Assembly: GCF_001295795.1 (NCBI RefSeq)
Contig: NZ_LJHY01000001.1
Span: 62,001-126,000 of the forward strand
DNA length: 64,000 bases
Reading direction: 5' to 3'
Source of the DNA: Novosphingobium sp. AAP83
GTDB lineage: Bacteria > Pseudomonadota > Alphaproteobacteria > Sphingomonadales > Sphingomonadaceae
In this document: piece after piece, positions 27,501 through 35,774 of the stretch
How positions within the stretch are numbered: the stretch's first letter is position 1
Layout of the letters: the number at the start of each line of letters is the position of its first letter
The notes under the pieces: model-generated
Database searches by the model: none
Told to the model about the DNA's origin: nothing
Seen by the model: the letters and a program-made list of their open reading frames with translations, nothing else
Position numbers and translations under genes: made by a program

Positions 27501-27936
27501 AGTGTGGGCCTCGCGCTATCCCGAAGCGGACAGCGTCCATCTGCTCGAATGGCCCAAAGTGCCCTCGGCAGGGCGCGATGGTGATGATGGCGAGTTGTGG
27601 CTGTTCGAAGATGGCGAGCCCTTGGTTTCGTGGGCGTCGCTGCGCGAGATGCGCCGCGAAGTGAGCGAGGCGATTGAACCGCTGCGCCGCGAAAAGGTCG
27701 TCGGATCCAGCCTCGAAGCCAAAGTTTCCGGGCCATTTTCCCAGGCTGTCGACATTTTGGCTGAACTGTTCATCACCGGTCCAGTATCCTACAGCGATAC
27801 GCTTCAGGTGACCCGGACGACTGACCATAAATGTGGCCGCTGCTGGCGCTCGCTGCCCGAAGTTTCGCATGATGGCGATCTGTGCGGGCGGTGCGAGGAA
27901 GTTGTCGCTGAAATTGACGCAGGTGCTGCGGCGTGA
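24547..27936 (+). CDS. ileS: Isoleucyl-tRNA synthetase, unusually long
   Basis: A class I aminoacyl-tRNA synthetase charging tRNA-Ile, with a CP1 editing domain. The HIGH motif is PPYANGDMHIGHALNH, the editing GTG motif TTESGTGLVHMAPDHGEDD, the KMSKS loop GMKMSKSLGN, and the C-terminal zinc finger HKCGRCWRSL...CGRCEE. At 1129 residues it is well above the usual 930-1000. Two extra pieces explain this: residues about 357-385 derive from an in-frame palindromic element, and residues about 521-638 form an insertion between FVPMDK and LREKAIKAIADTRF. Residues about 270-340 are encoded by an AT-richer patch. All core motifs are intact, so it is likely functional. It is coupled to lspA. Confidence 0.95.
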   Translation: MTEPRDFRPTVFLPKTDFPMKAGLPQKEPGILARWQAEDIYRKVREARKGREKFILHDGPPYANGDMHIGHALNHILKDMVCRTQNLLGKDAPYVPGWDCHGLPIEWKVEEEYRKKKKNKDEVPPKEFRAECRAYAQKWVDVQREQLKRLGINGDWDNPYLTMDSQAEGTIVRELLKFAESGQLYRGAKPVMWSPVEKTALAEAEVEYEDIVSTQIDVAFEIVESPIAELVGAYAVIWTTTPWTIPVNQALAYGPEVEYQLYEIVAGGHPDHFDALAAAYPLHGKKVLIASSLKDDFRRRLESLAPVIEVDGNEHRVIPQLTREIGVAPDTFYVDALKGADLAGTICQHPMAKLFRRPVLDTGLGSSSSAAPEGESQAPDQVRGDGGVDVNSPLAEFFLRPRPLLAGDFVTTESGTGLVHMAPDHGEDDFALCKANGIEPVFAVLDDGKYREDWAWLGGQGSVINPKFNAPDGPICTALREAGGLLAASADYKHSYPHSWRSKAKVIYRCTPQWFVPMDKAGAASSGTVLPVLTHVPEDADTVGARLVLDGAPAGTIGYHRSIDYIAIPVGDELHVVRESYAEAYCAQAGVKFKIAALFKGALLAGATAELDGVSHMLVQDDDVLPEGNTGFSIGAAAATLREKAIKAIADTRFVPEKGRNRIGAMVEGRPDWVLSRQRAWGVPITLFVDRKTGQYLNDPDVNARIVAAVMAGGVDAWDEEHAQEYLGDAYKLDDFERVTDILDVWFDSGSTHAFVLESGRWPDLSWPANLYLEGSDQHRGWFQSSLLESCATRGRAPYDAVLTHGFTMDQKGMKMSKSLGNTISPIDLMRDYGADILRLWALSVDFTEDHRIGKEILGGVADQYRKLRNTYRYLLGALEGFSEDERVPVSEMPELERYMLGLLKRLDGTLRQAVDDFDFNTYVRALTEFCNEDLSAFFFDIRKDSLYCDAPTDLKRRAYRTVLDTMFHALVRYGAPVLVFTAEEVWASRYPEADSVHLLEWPKVPSAGRDGDDGELWLFEDGEPLVSWASLREMRREVSEAIEPLRREKVVGSSLEAKVSGPFSQAVDILAELFITGPVSYSDTLQVTRTTDHKCGRCWRSLPEVSHDGDLCGRCEEVVAEIDAGAAA
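25617..25697. repeat. In-frame palindromic element inside ileS
   Basis: Left arm 25617-25641 (CCCCGTGCTTGACACGGGGC then TTGGC) and right arm 25673-25697 (GCCAAGCCCCGGATCAAGTC then CGGGG) are inverted copies matching at about 21 of 25 positions. The whole element stays in frame and contributes residues such as VLDTGLGSSSSAAPEGESQ and APDQVRGDG. The same GC-rich word flanks the gene-free stretch at 10976-11185. Confidence 0.75.
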
Positions 27937-28454
27937 GTTTGAAGCGTTTGCGCATCGAGGGCGTGGGTCTCGCGCTGGCGGTTTTTGTGATCGACCGTGC
28001 GGTCAAAGCGCTGATGGTCGGCCCGCTAACCTTGCGCGAAGTGGGCTTGATCGATCTGCTGTCGATGTTCGATCTGCGCTATGCTGAAAATTATGGCGTC
28101 TCGTTCGGGATGTTTTCGGCCACATCGCTGGAAATGCGGTTCGGGCTAATCGGCGTTACCGCGCTGATCGCCACGGGTGTATGCATCTGGATGCTGCGCG
28201 AAACGGCGCGCGGCGATATCCTCGGCCTCGGCTTAGTGCTGGGCGGGGCCATCGGCAATATCTATGATCGCCTGATGTTTGGCTATGTGATTGACTATGC
28301 CGATCTGCATATCGGGGAATGGCGTCCGTTCCAGATTTTCAACCTTGCCGATGTGGCGATCACGTTCGGCGTTCTGATACTGCTTGCCCGCTCGTTCAAA
28401 TCGCGCGAAAAGCCCCTTGATAGCGGCGACCATGGCGCCACGGAGAATGCATGA
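27933..28454 (+). CDS. lspA: Lipoprotein signal peptidase (signal peptidase II)
   Basis: A 173-residue inner-membrane aspartyl protease that removes signal peptides from diacylated prolipoproteins. It has four hydrophobic segments and the family boxes YAENYGVSFGMF, GGAIGNIYDRLMFGYVIDY (first catalytic Asp) and FQIFNLADVAITFG (second catalytic Asp). The start is a GTG overlapping the ileS stop (GTGA at 27933-27936). The next gene encodes a lipoprotein, its likely substrate. Confidence 0.95.
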   Translation: MSLKRLRIEGVGLALAVFVIDRAVKALMVGPLTLREVGLIDLLSMFDLRYAENYGVSFGMFSATSLEMRFGLIGVTALIATGVCIWMLRETARGDILGLGLVLGGAIGNIYDRLMFGYVIDYADLHIGEWRPFQIFNLADVAITFGVLILLARSFKSREKPLDSGDHGATENA

Positions 28455-28870
28455 TGCGTAAAGTTGCCGTCCTTGCCCTCGTCGTCTCAGTATCGGCTGT
28501 GCTTTCTGCTTGTGGCGGCGGCGGCAATTCGCTGCTTAACCGCGATCGTCCGGATGAAATGGCCGTGACCCGCGCCGCCCCGCTGGTGGTGCCGCCAGAC
28601 TTTTCGCTGACCCCGCCCAACCCTGGCTCGCCGCGCCCGCAAGATACAGATGCAGGCCGTCAGGCTTTGGATGCACTGTTCGGTGGCCCATCGGCGCGTT
28701 CGGGGATTGAAACCGATTCGCTCAACCGTGCCGGTACGGCAGCAGCCTCGATCCGTTCCACCGTGGGTGATCCGCAAACGCAGACCGTGGCCAAGGGCCA
28801 GGTTGTGCGCGATATCCTTGCTGCGCCCGAGGGCGATGGGCAAGCCGCATCGGCATCGATCCCGGGCTGA
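28451..28870 (+). CDS. DUF3035 lipoprotein
   Basis: A 139-residue probable outer-membrane or periplasmic lipoprotein. The signal peptide ends in the lipobox AVLSAC with the lipidated Cys at residue 21, followed by a Gly/Asn spacer and LVVPPDFSLTPPNPGSPRP, which is characteristic of the 'beta-barrel assembly complex subunit BamF/DUF3035' family in alphaproteobacteria. It overlaps lspA by four bases. The role in envelope assembly is family-based and not certain. Confidence 0.85.
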   Translation: MMRKVAVLALVVSVSAVLSACGGGGNSLLNRDRPDEMAVTRAAPLVVPPDFSLTPPNPGSPRPQDTDAGRQALDALFGGPSARSGIETDSLNRAGTAAASIRSTVGDPQTQTVAKGQVVRDILAAPEGDGQAASASIPG

Positions 28871-28886
28871 TTCCTGCGGTCAGGCG

Positions 28887-29603
28887 CTAGTCGAAAAGCC
28901 CCGCTTGTGCGGGGTTTTTCTTTGGCAGACGCCAATCGATGCTGCCCCGCCCGTGGCGTTCGAGAAAGGCGTTGGCTTGGCTGAAATGGCGGCATCCGAA
29001 AAAGCCGGTATAGGCCGATAGCGGGCTGGGGTGCGGCGCTTGCAGCACAAGATGGGGGCCAGCCACAAGCGCCGGAATGCGCGCTGCCTTCTTTTGCGCA
29101 TGGCTGCCCCACAGCATGAACACGGAAGGGCGATCCTGCTGTGCCACAGCAGCGATCACCGCATCGGTAAACGGCTCCCACCCGTATTTCTGGTGCGAGC
29201 CTGCTTTGCCTGCCTCGACGGTGAGCGCATTGTTGAGTAGCAGTACGCCTTGCTGCGCCCAATGCGTGAGGTCACCGTGGTCTGCGCGCGCAATGCCCAG
29301 ATCGTTATCCAGTTCCTTGTAAATGTTCACAAGGCTGGGCGGCACTTTCACGCCCGATGGCACTGAAAACGCAAGGCCATGGGCCTGACCCGGGCCGTGA
29401 TAGGGGTCTTGCCCCAGAATAACGACGCGCACATGTTCGGGCGGGGTCAGATCAAGCGCGGCCAACCTCTGCGAGCGAGGTGGGTAAATCGTTTTGCCGC
29501 TGCGCTCTTCTCTTTCCAATAAGATGCACAAGGATGTGATGGCGGGATCTGAATCAAGCCAGCCTAACGATTGATGCCATGCCGCGTTGGGAAAAACTGT
29601 CAT
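28887..29603 (-). CDS. ung: Uracil-DNA glycosylase
   Basis: A family 1 UDG of 238 residues that removes uracil from DNA. Motifs are VVILGQDPYHGPGQAHGLAF (catalytic Asp in the water-activating loop), LLLNNALTVE and the minor-groove loop HPSPLSAYTGFFG with its catalytic His. The final eleven codons contain the intrinsic terminator of the convergent operon. It is divergent from the ugd region. Confidence 0.96.
   Translation of the reverse strand: MTVFPNAAWHQSLGWLDSDPAITSLCILLEREERSGKTIYPPRSQRLAALDLTPPEHVRVVILGQDPYHGPGQAHGLAFSVPSGVKVPPSLVNIYKELDNDLGIARADHGDLTHWAQQGVLLLNNALTVEAGKAGSHQKYGWEPFTDAVIAAVAQQDRPSVFMLWGSHAQKKAARIPALVAGPHLVLQAPHPSPLSAYTGFFGCRHFSQANAFLERHGRGSIDWRLPKKNPAQAGLFD
28894..28919 (+). 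terminator. Rho-independent terminator lying inside the 3' end of ung
   Basis: AAAAGCCCCGC (28894-28904), loop TTGT, then GCGGGGTTTTT (28909-28919) is a perfect stem with a T-tract, placed for the ileS-lspA-DUF3035 operon. The opposite strand reads it as the last codons of ung (KKNPAQAGLF), so terminator and coding sequence share the same bases. The A-tract also makes it potentially bidirectional. Confidence 0.9.
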
Positions 29604-29622
29604 AATTGTTGTTTATGGCCGC

Positions 29623-29787
29623 ATGCACTATGTAGCAACTTCAACGCCTGCATTTTGCAGAAGGTTATTGCTGGGCTTGTCAGCAATTGCAGCATTGGTA
29701 TTAGTCTCTATGCTGCTAGTGCGAACAAATGTGATCGTGCATAGGGCTGCAAGCCCGGGCAGCGCGTCCAATTTAGCGAAGTGGTGA
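29623..29787 (+). CDS. Possible small membrane protein upstream of ugd
   Basis: A 54-residue frame with one hydrophobic helix (LLLGLSAIAALVLVSMLLV) and basic residues before it, so it would insert in the inner membrane with a short outside tail. It ends seven bases before ugd. There is no strong ribosome-binding site and no known family, so it could be a leader region without a product. Confidence 0.35.
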   Translation: MHYVATSTPAFCRRLLLGLSAIAALVLVSMLLVRTNVIVHRAASPGSASNLAKW

Positions 29788-29794
29788 TAAGCGC

Positions 29795-31099
29795 ATGAAG
29801 ATTGCGATGGTTGGTTCTGGGTATGTAGGGCTTGTGTCCGGTGCCTGCTTTGCTGATTTCGGGCACGACGTGGTGTGCATCGATAAGGACGCCAGCAAGA
29901 TCGCCAGCCTTGATCAGGGCGTGATGCCGATCTTTGAGCCGGGGCTTGCCGAGTTGGTCGCCAGCAACGTCAAAGGCGGGCGGCTGACATTTTCGACCGA
30001 CCTTGCCGGATCGATTGCCGGTGCGCAGGCCATTTTCATCGCGGTGGGCACGCCGTCACGGCGCGGCGATGGCCATGCCGATCTCAGCTATGTCTATGCG
30101 GTGGCACAGGAATTGAGCGAGCATCTGACCGATCCTGTGGTGATCGTTACCAAATCGACCGTGCCGGTTGGCACAGGTGACGAGGTGGAGAGGATCATTG
30201 CCGAGAGCGGCACCAGCGCACAATTCGCTGTCGTATCAAACCCTGAATTCCTGCGCGAAGGCGCGGCCATCGGCGATTTCAAGCGGCCTGACCGCATCGT
30301 GATCGGCGCCGAAGAAGAATGGGCGCAAGGGGTGATGAAAGAGGTCTATCGCCCGCTGTTCCTGAACAAGGCACCGATCCTGTTCACCTCGCGCCGTAGT
30401 AGCGAGCTGATCAAATATGCCGCCAACGCGTTTCTGGCGACCAAGATCACGTTCATCAATGAAATGGCCGATTTGTGCGAAAAGGTTGGTGCCGATGTGC
30501 AGGACGTTTCGCGCGGGATCGGGCTGGATGGGCGCATCGGCGCAAAGTTCCTGCACGCCGGGCCGGGCTATGGCGGTTCATGCTTCCCCAAAGATACGCT
30601 GGCGCTGCTGAAAACCGCCGAGGATTATAATAGTCCGGTGCGGTTGGTCGAAGCCGTGGTCAAGGTCAACGACAGTCGCAAGCGCGCGATGGGCCGCAAG
30701 GTGATCGAGGCCTTGGGTGGCGAGGCGCGGGGCAAGCGCGTGGCGCTGCTGGGGCTGACGTTCAAGCCCAACACCGATGACATGCGCGATGCGCCATCGA
30801 TCGCGGTGGTGCAGGCGCTGATAGATGCAGGCGCAGAGGTGGTCGCCTATGATCCCGAAGGTATGGATGCCGCGGCTGCGATCATGCCCGGCGTCACCAT
30901 GGTGGCAAACACATATGAAGCGGTCGAGGGCGCGGATGCGGTGGTGCTCGTCACCGAATGGGATGCCTTCCGCGCGCTCGATTTCAGCCGCGTAAAGCGC
31001 CTCGTCAAAGCGCCCGTGCTGGTGGACCTGCGCAATGTCTATGATCCTGGCGAATTGCGCGCGGCGGGTTTTGCCTATTCCAGCGTGGGGCGGCCCTGA
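29795..31099 (+). CDS. ugd: UDP-glucose 6-dehydrogenase
   Basis: Oxidises UDP-glucose to UDP-glucuronate with two NAD+, supplying uronic acid for exopolysaccharide. The 434-residue protein has an N-terminal Rossmann motif MVGSGYVGLVSGACFADFGH, STVPVGTGDE, NPEFLREGAAIGDF, the active-site GGSCFPKDTLAL with catalytic Cys263, and a C-terminal domain with LGLTFKPNTDDMRDAPS. It is distinct from the GDP-mannose-type dehydrogenase at 42468. It converges on the HAD gene with a 13-base gap. Confidence 0.95.
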   Translation: MKIAMVGSGYVGLVSGACFADFGHDVVCIDKDASKIASLDQGVMPIFEPGLAELVASNVKGGRLTFSTDLAGSIAGAQAIFIAVGTPSRRGDGHADLSYVYAVAQELSEHLTDPVVIVTKSTVPVGTGDEVERIIAESGTSAQFAVVSNPEFLREGAAIGDFKRPDRIVIGAEEEWAQGVMKEVYRPLFLNKAPILFTSRRSSELIKYAANAFLATKITFINEMADLCEKVGADVQDVSRGIGLDGRIGAKFLHAGPGYGGSCFPKDTLALLKTAEDYNSPVRLVEAVVKVNDSRKRAMGRKVIEALGGEARGKRVALLGLTFKPNTDDMRDAPSIAVVQALIDAGAEVVAYDPEGMDAAAAIMPGVTMVANTYEAVEGADAVVLVTEWDAFRALDFSRVKRLVKAPVLVDLRNVYDPGELRAAGFAYSSVGRP

Positions 31100-31112
31100 A
31101 GCCTGCCCTGGT

Positions 31113-31736
31113 TTACTGGCTCCGGCCTTCAGGCAACAACCCTAGCCGCACCATTTCCGCCTCAAGCGCGGGAGCGTTGCCGGTGAAGTGAAAGGTGTGC
31201 CAGCCAAGGCGGCTGGCTGTTGCCACATTGGCGGCGCTATCATCTATGAACAGCATGGTGGCAGGGTTGCGGTCAAAGCGCTGTGCGGCCAATTCGAAGA
31301 TTGCCTCATCTGGCTTTACCAGACGCTCGACGCCCGAAACGACAATGTCCTGCATGTGATCGAGGATCGGGAAGGTGGGGCGGAATAGCGCCCATGCGTC
31401 TGTGCCGAAGTTGGTGATGGCATACTGGGGCACCGCGCTCTGCGTCAGGCGTTCGATCAGTGCGTGGGTGCCTGCGACGGGGCCGGGGATGCTTTCGAGC
31501 CAGTGGGTGGCGTAGAGCGCGATCAGGCTGGCGTATTGCGGGAATTCGGCCTGCCGGGAGGCGACCATCTGCGCGAAGGGGACGCCGACATCGTGCTGCA
31601 TGTGCCAGTGTTCGGAGACGATATCGGTTATGAAGCGGCGGCGTTCCGATTCGTCGGGGATGGCATCGCGATAGATTCGCCCCAAATCCCATTCGACAAG
31701 TACGCGGCCAATGTCCCAGACGACGGCTTCAATCAT
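31113..31736 (-). CDS. HAD-superfamily hydrolase (YihX-like)
   Basis: A 207-residue haloacid dehalogenase-like phosphatase, cytoplasmic. Motif I is VVWDIGRVLVEWD (nucleophile Asp), motif II is AITNFGT (family Thr/Asn position), motif III is RLVKPDEAIFELAAQ (Lys), and motif IV is TMLFIDDSAANVATASRLGW. The cap is small and helical. In close relatives the substrate is often a sugar phosphate such as alpha-glucose 1-phosphate, but nothing here fixes it. Confidence 0.85.
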   Translation of the reverse strand: MIEAVVWDIGRVLVEWDLGRIYRDAIPDESERRRFITDIVSEHWHMQHDVGVPFAQMVASRQAEFPQYASLIALYATHWLESIPGPVAGTHALIERLTQSAVPQYAITNFGTDAWALFRPTFPILDHMQDIVVSGVERLVKPDEAIFELAAQRFDRNPATMLFIDDSAANVATASRLGWHTFHFTGNAPALEAEMVRLGLLPEGRSQ

Positions 31737-31762
31737 CTTTTTTGCGCCCTACAAACGACAGC

Positions 31763-31784
31763 GCCCCCGTTGTTAGGCGGGGGC
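31763..31784. terminator. GC-rich hairpin between the HAD gene and rpmJ
   Basis: GCCCCCG (31763-31769) and CGGGGGC (31778-31784) form a 7-bp stem with an eight-base loop in the gap after rpmJ. There is no T-tract on either strand, so termination is only a possibility. Confidence 0.35.
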
Positions 31785-31873
31785 TATGCGCTTCGCAAAG
31801 AAGCCAAAATCTGTCGTTGGCCGTGTTTCCGATGCAGCCCCGCCGTCGCGAGACTGCACCGAAACTGATAAAA

Positions 31874-31999
31874 TCAGCCCTGACGCGCTTTGAAGCGCTT
31901 CTGGGTCTTGTTGATCACATAGACGCGGCCACGGCGACGGATCACGCGGTTATCGCGATGACGGTCTTTGAGCGACTTCAGGCTGTTGCGAATCTTCAT
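31874..31999 (-). CDS. rpmJ: 50S ribosomal protein L36
   Basis: A 41-residue basic protein, [20 protein letters not shown] then [20 protein letters not shown] and a final G. This matches the alphaproteobacterial L36 form, which lacks the zinc-binding cysteines of the classic type. It is too short for most ORF filters. The ATG is the complement of 31997-31999. It stands alone rather than in an S10/spc cluster, as usual in this group. Confidence 0.95.
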   Translation of the reverse strand: MKIRNSLKSLKDRHRDNRVIRRRGRVYVINKTQKRFKARQG

Positions 32000-32106
32000 G
32001 TCGAATCCCTTTGCCCGAAGCTGACCGGGCTGAAAACTGAAGCGTGGCCGTTAAAGAGGGCATTGCCGCAAGTCAACCTTTCACCGCACCAAACGGCAAA
32101 AGACTC

Positions 32107-33111
32107 TTATCCTTTATCAAGAATTTCGCCGAGTTTACGCTCCCACGCGACGGCGTGGGCGACGATTGTATCGAGATCGGCATAGGCTGGTTCCCAGTCC
32201 AGCGTGGCCTTGATAAGGCGGTTGTCCGATATCAGCGCTTCGGGATCGCCGGCGCGGCGGCCCTGCATGTGGCGCACAATCTTGCGATTGGTCACGCGAT
32301 CCACAGCATCCAGCACTTCGAGGACCGAGAACCCGCGACCATAGCCGCAGTTCAAGATAAGAGAGCGTTCGGGCTCTGCCACCAATGCTCCGAGCGCGAG
32401 GACATGGGCGGCGGCAAGATCGGAGACGTGAATGTAATCGCGCACGCCGGTGCCATCGGGCGTGGCCAGATCGGTGCCGAACACGCCAACCGATTCGCGT
32501 TTGCCCAGTGCCGCTTCGACTGCGACCTTCATCAAATGCGTGGCGCCAGCGGTGGATTGGCCGACGCGCCCTTGCGGATCAGCGCCTGCGACGTTGAAAT
32601 AGCGCAGTATGCAGAAGTTGAGCGGGTGGGCAGCGGAGACGTCGGCCAGCATCGCCTCGGTCATGAGTTTGGACATGCCATAAGGATTGATCGGACGCTG
32701 GGGGCAGGACTCGTCCACGCGGGACACATCGGGCATGCCATAGGTGGCGGCAGTGGACGAGAAGATGAAGTGGGGCACGCCGCCTTGCACTGCTGATTCG
32801 ATCAGTGCGCGGCTTTTGACGGTGTTGTTGTGATAATATTTGAGCGGATTTTCGACCGATTCGGGCACGACGACCGATCCGGCGAAATGCATGATTGCTT
32901 TCACGCCCTGTTCGGCGATGATCCGCGCAACCAGTGCAGCGTCTTCGATATCGCCCTGATAAAAAGGCACACCTTCGGGAATGGCAAAGCGGAAACCGGT
33001 GACAAGGTTATCGATCACGCAAACCGGCCAGCCAGCGTCCTGGAGGGCAAGCACGGCGTGGCTGCCGATATAGCCTGCGCCGCCTGTGACGAGAACGGGA
33101 ACCTTGGTCAT
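32107..33111 (-). CDS. galE: UDP-glucose 4-epimerase
   Basis: A 334-residue extended SDR interconverting UDP-glucose and UDP-galactose (and possibly the N-acetyl forms). It starts MTKVPVLVTGGAGYIGSHA, with GxxGxxG, and contains the catalytic YGMSKLMTE (YxxxK), NPYGMSK and the IFSSTAATYG Ser-Thr strand, plus the C-terminal RAGDPEALISDN motif. The ATG at 33111 is preferred to the longer upstream frame because the Rossmann core begins right after it. It supplies galactose for surface glycans. Confidence 0.95.
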   Translation of the reverse strand: MTKVPVLVTGGAGYIGSHAVLALQDAGWPVCVIDNLVTGFRFAIPEGVPFYQGDIEDAALVARIIAEQGVKAIMHFAGSVVVPESVENPLKYYHNNTVKSRALIESAVQGGVPHFIFSSTAATYGMPDVSRVDESCPQRPINPYGMSKLMTEAMLADVSAAHPLNFCILRYFNVAGADPQGRVGQSTAGATHLMKVAVEAALGKRESVGVFGTDLATPDGTGVRDYIHVSDLAAAHVLALGALVAEPERSLILNCGYGRGFSVLEVLDAVDRVTNRKIVRHMQGRRAGDPEALISDNRLIKATLDWEPAYADLDTIVAHAVAWERKLGEILDKG

Positions 33112-33249
33112 CAACGTGTTACTCCAAATTTGTGGCGGCTTTACGCGTGCCGACGCATTCATACCAGTGACAGCGCGGCGCGGCTATCGCCAGTCCGTGG
33201 CCGCGCTTAACGTCTTGCTGCGCCAAAGTCCCTATAAGGATGTACCGGA

Positions 33250-33921
33250 ATGAACGTGAAATTGCTTATATGCGCAGCCTTGCTGTTGCCGGTGCCAGCG
33301 ATCACACAGGCTCAGCCTTTTGGTGGCCGGAGCGGGCCGATGATGGGCCAAGGCTGGCGTGGCCCTGATAGCAGGCAAGCCAGCCAGCCGGACAAGCGAA
33401 TCACCGTGGAGGCTTTCCGTTCCAGCGATGCAGGCGAAGTGCTGGGCAAAGGCGCGATTACGGTGGCGGCAACATCAGGGGCCGAAGCGGAGTGGAAGCT
33501 GCCGGTCTATGAAGCGGCGGTCGTCGATCAACTGGCCAAGCTGGGGTATGATACGGCGGTGAGCGGCGCTGATGGCGGGCAGATTGCGCAGATCGGGATA
33601 ACGCATAACGTGCTGGTGCCCGAAGAGGAGAAGCGCAAACCCGTTTCAGGCGCGATGGAAGTGGGCGTTTCCAATCGCGGCAATTACACCGCGATGGCGC
33701 TCAACGTGGACCTTTCCAAACCGCGCAAGGCGATTGTGGCAACGCGCATGGACGTGCGCATCCGCGACAAGGCTTCGGGCCGCGTGCTGTGGGAGGGTCA
33801 TGCCGAAGCCCAGACACGCGAGGACGATGACGGGCTGAACAACGGCGCGGTTGCGGCGCGGCTGGCCTCGGCCCTGTTTGCGCGGTTTGAAGATGCAACG
33901 GTGATTGCGCCTGCCGGGTGA
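33250..33921 (+). CDS. Exported DUF4136-like protein
   Basis: A 223-residue protein with a Sec signal peptide (KLLICAALLLPVPAITQA, cleavage near AQA) and a Gly/Pro-rich linker, then an alpha/beta region with WKLPVYEAAVVDQLAKLGYD and VATRMDVRIRDKASGRVLWEG. The last segment is shared with the next gene ([20 protein letters not shown]), so the two are tandem paralogues. DUF4136-type lipid/envelope stress proteins are the nearest recognisable family; the function is unknown. Confidence 0.7.
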   Translation: MNVKLLICAALLLPVPAITQAQPFGGRSGPMMGQGWRGPDSRQASQPDKRITVEAFRSSDAGEVLGKGAITVAATSGAEAEWKLPVYEAAVVDQLAKLGYDTAVSGADGGQIAQIGITHNVLVPEEEKRKPVSGAMEVGVSNRGNYTAMALNVDLSKPRKAIVATRMDVRIRDKASGRVLWEGHAEAQTREDDDGLNNGAVAARLASALFARFEDATVIAPAG

Positions 33922-33997
33922 GCTGTTGTGCCGTTTGCCATTGCGGCGAAGCGGCACGCACGCCATCTTGGCACCAGGATAGAGGGATGCCCCGTTT

Positions 33998-34603
33998 ATG
34001 AAACGCTTTGCTGCCACGTTTGCCCTTGCGGCACTGATCGCCACTCCATTGGCCGCAAAGCCTGCGCCGGTTGATGTGACGCGCTTTCACACCGCGCAGA
34101 CTTTGCCCCGGCTGAAGGGTGCGGCGGTGATCGTGGAAATGGCGCCGGGGAGTGATCCCGCCAAAAACGGACAGGGCTTGGAGGAGGGCCTTTGGCGTGA
34201 GGCTGTGGCGCGCGAATTGACCGCTGCTGGCTTTGGCACGGCAACGCCGGGCGCGGCGGACGGCATCGTGCAAGTGATGGTCGAGCGCGAGACGATCCAG
34301 CGGGCCAACCGGCGCAATCCGGTAAGCGTGGGCGTGGGTGGACAGACTGGCGGATTTGGCAGCGGGCTGGGCGTCGGGTTGGGGTTCAACCTTGGCGGCG
34401 GGCCTAAGGATGTGGTGCTGACGCGGCTTTCGGTGCGCATCCGGGACCGGGTGACTGGCGATTCGCTGTGGGAAGGCCGTGCCGAAACGCGCGAGAATGC
34501 CAAGGCCAAGGAAGCTGCTCCGGCGCTGGCCGCAACCCGATTGGCGCACGCCCTGTTCGCGGGCTTCCCCGGAACCTCGGGTGAGACTATCACCACCAAA
34601 TGA
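33998..34603 (+). CDS. Exported DUF4136-like protein, paralogue of the upstream gene
   Basis: A 201-residue protein with a signal peptide ([20 protein letters not shown]) and a DUF4136-type body: [40 protein letters not shown], a Gly-rich loop ([19 protein letters not shown]), and [23 protein letters not shown]. It ends overlapping the M14 carboxypeptidase start by four bases (34600-34603). Probably periplasmic; function unknown. Confidence 0.7.
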   Translation: MKRFAATFALAALIATPLAAKPAPVDVTRFHTAQTLPRLKGAAVIVEMAPGSDPAKNGQGLEEGLWREAVARELTAAGFGTATPGAADGIVQVMVERETIQRANRRNPVSVGVGGQTGGFGSGLGVGLGFNLGGGPKDVVLTRLSVRIRDRVTGDSLWEGRAETRENAKAKEAAPALAATRLAHALFAGFPGTSGETITTK

Positions 34604-35730
34604 GCGATATTTCCATAAACGCCGCGTTTGATTCCGGCAACATCAACGTCCTCTCCGTTGCGGGCACGACTGCGCGGCTGGCGATCCGCAAGGACAAAGC
34701 GTCCGATTTCTTCCAGTGGTTCCATTTCCGCGTGGATGGCGCTGCGGGCAGGGAGGTGACGCTGAAGATTACCGGCCTTGGCGCGTCGGCCTATCCCGGC
34801 GGCTGGCCTGCCTATCGCGCGGTCTTTTCCGAAGATCGCGAATACTGGGGACGGACAGATACTGCGTATGATGCGCAGGAAGAGGGCGGGACGCTGACCA
34901 TCCGTCACACGCCACAAGCGGGGACATGCTGGTTCGCCTATTTCGCGCCCTATTCGATGGAGCGGCATCATGATCTGGTGGCGCAAACGGCTGCGTGTGA
35001 GGGCGTGGAGTATCGCAATCTGGGGCTGAGCATCGAGGGCCAGCCGATCGATTGCCTTTCGCTGGGCGACGGGCCGCAGCAGGTTTGGCTCTATGCGCGC
35101 CAGCATCCGGGCGAATCGATGGCCGAATGGTGGATGGAAGGCGCGCTCGATATGCTGACCGATCCGGCCGATCCGCACGCACGCGCGCTGCGCCAGCGCT
35201 GCCGGTTTCATGTGGTGCCCAATGCCAATCCCGATGGATCGTGCCGGGGCCATTTGCGCACGAATGCGGTGGGCGTGAACCTGAACCGCGAATGGCGCGA
35301 GCCGACGAGCGAGCGCTCGCCCGAAGTGCTGGCGATCCGCAATGCAATGGATGCCACGGGCGTCGATTTTGCGATCGACGTGCATGGCGACGAAGCGATT
35401 CCCTATGTGTTCATCGCGGGATTCGAGGGCATTCCTTCGTGGACCGAGGCGCAAGGCGCAGGGTATACCCGCTATCGCCAGATCCTTGAGCGGCGGACGC
35501 CCGATTTTCAAACCAAGCGCGGCTATCCCACCGCCGGTGCAGGCCGCGCCAACCTGACGATGTCGACCAATCAGGTGGCGGAGCGCTTCGGCGCGGTGGC
35601 GATGACGCTGGAAATGCCGTTCAAGGACAACGACGACCTGCCCTGCGCCGCGCAAGGGTGGAGCCCCGAGCGGTCCAAGCTGCTGGCACGCGAATGCCTC
35701 GCCGCGCTGCATGAATGGCTAGAGGGTTAA
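34600..35730 (+). CDS. M14 family zinc carboxypeptidase, cytosolic-carboxypeptidase-like
   Basis: A 376-residue metallocarboxypeptidase of the CCP-like subgroup. An N-terminal beta-sandwich (residues 1-125) is followed by the catalytic domain: zinc ligands His169 and Glu172 in RQHPGES, the substrate-binding [18 protein letters not shown] with NLNREW, zinc His262 in DVHGDE, and general base Glu338 in TLEMPFKD. No signal peptide, so cytoplasmic. Bacterial members are proposed to trim C-terminal residues; the substrate is unknown. Coupled to the DUF4136-like gene. Confidence 0.88.
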   Translation: MSDISINAAFDSGNINVLSVAGTTARLAIRKDKASDFFQWFHFRVDGAAGREVTLKITGLGASAYPGGWPAYRAVFSEDREYWGRTDTAYDAQEEGGTLTIRHTPQAGTCWFAYFAPYSMERHHDLVAQTAACEGVEYRNLGLSIEGQPIDCLSLGDGPQQVWLYARQHPGESMAEWWMEGALDMLTDPADPHARALRQRCRFHVVPNANPDGSCRGHLRTNAVGVNLNREWREPTSERSPEVLAIRNAMDATGVDFAIDVHGDEAIPYVFIAGFEGIPSWTEAQGAGYTRYRQILERRTPDFQTKRGYPTAGAGRANLTMSTNQVAERFGAVAMTLEMPFKDNDDLPCAAQGWSPERSKLLARECLAALHEWLEG

Positions 35731-35774
35731 GCGCCTTTACGGTTTGTTAAAGGCTTGGGGCGCATGTAACGGCA

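Noticed and set aside
34087..35712. A 541-codon minus-strand frame
   Set aside because: It is antisense to the DUF4136-like and M14 carboxypeptidase genes, which have signal peptide and zinc ligands.
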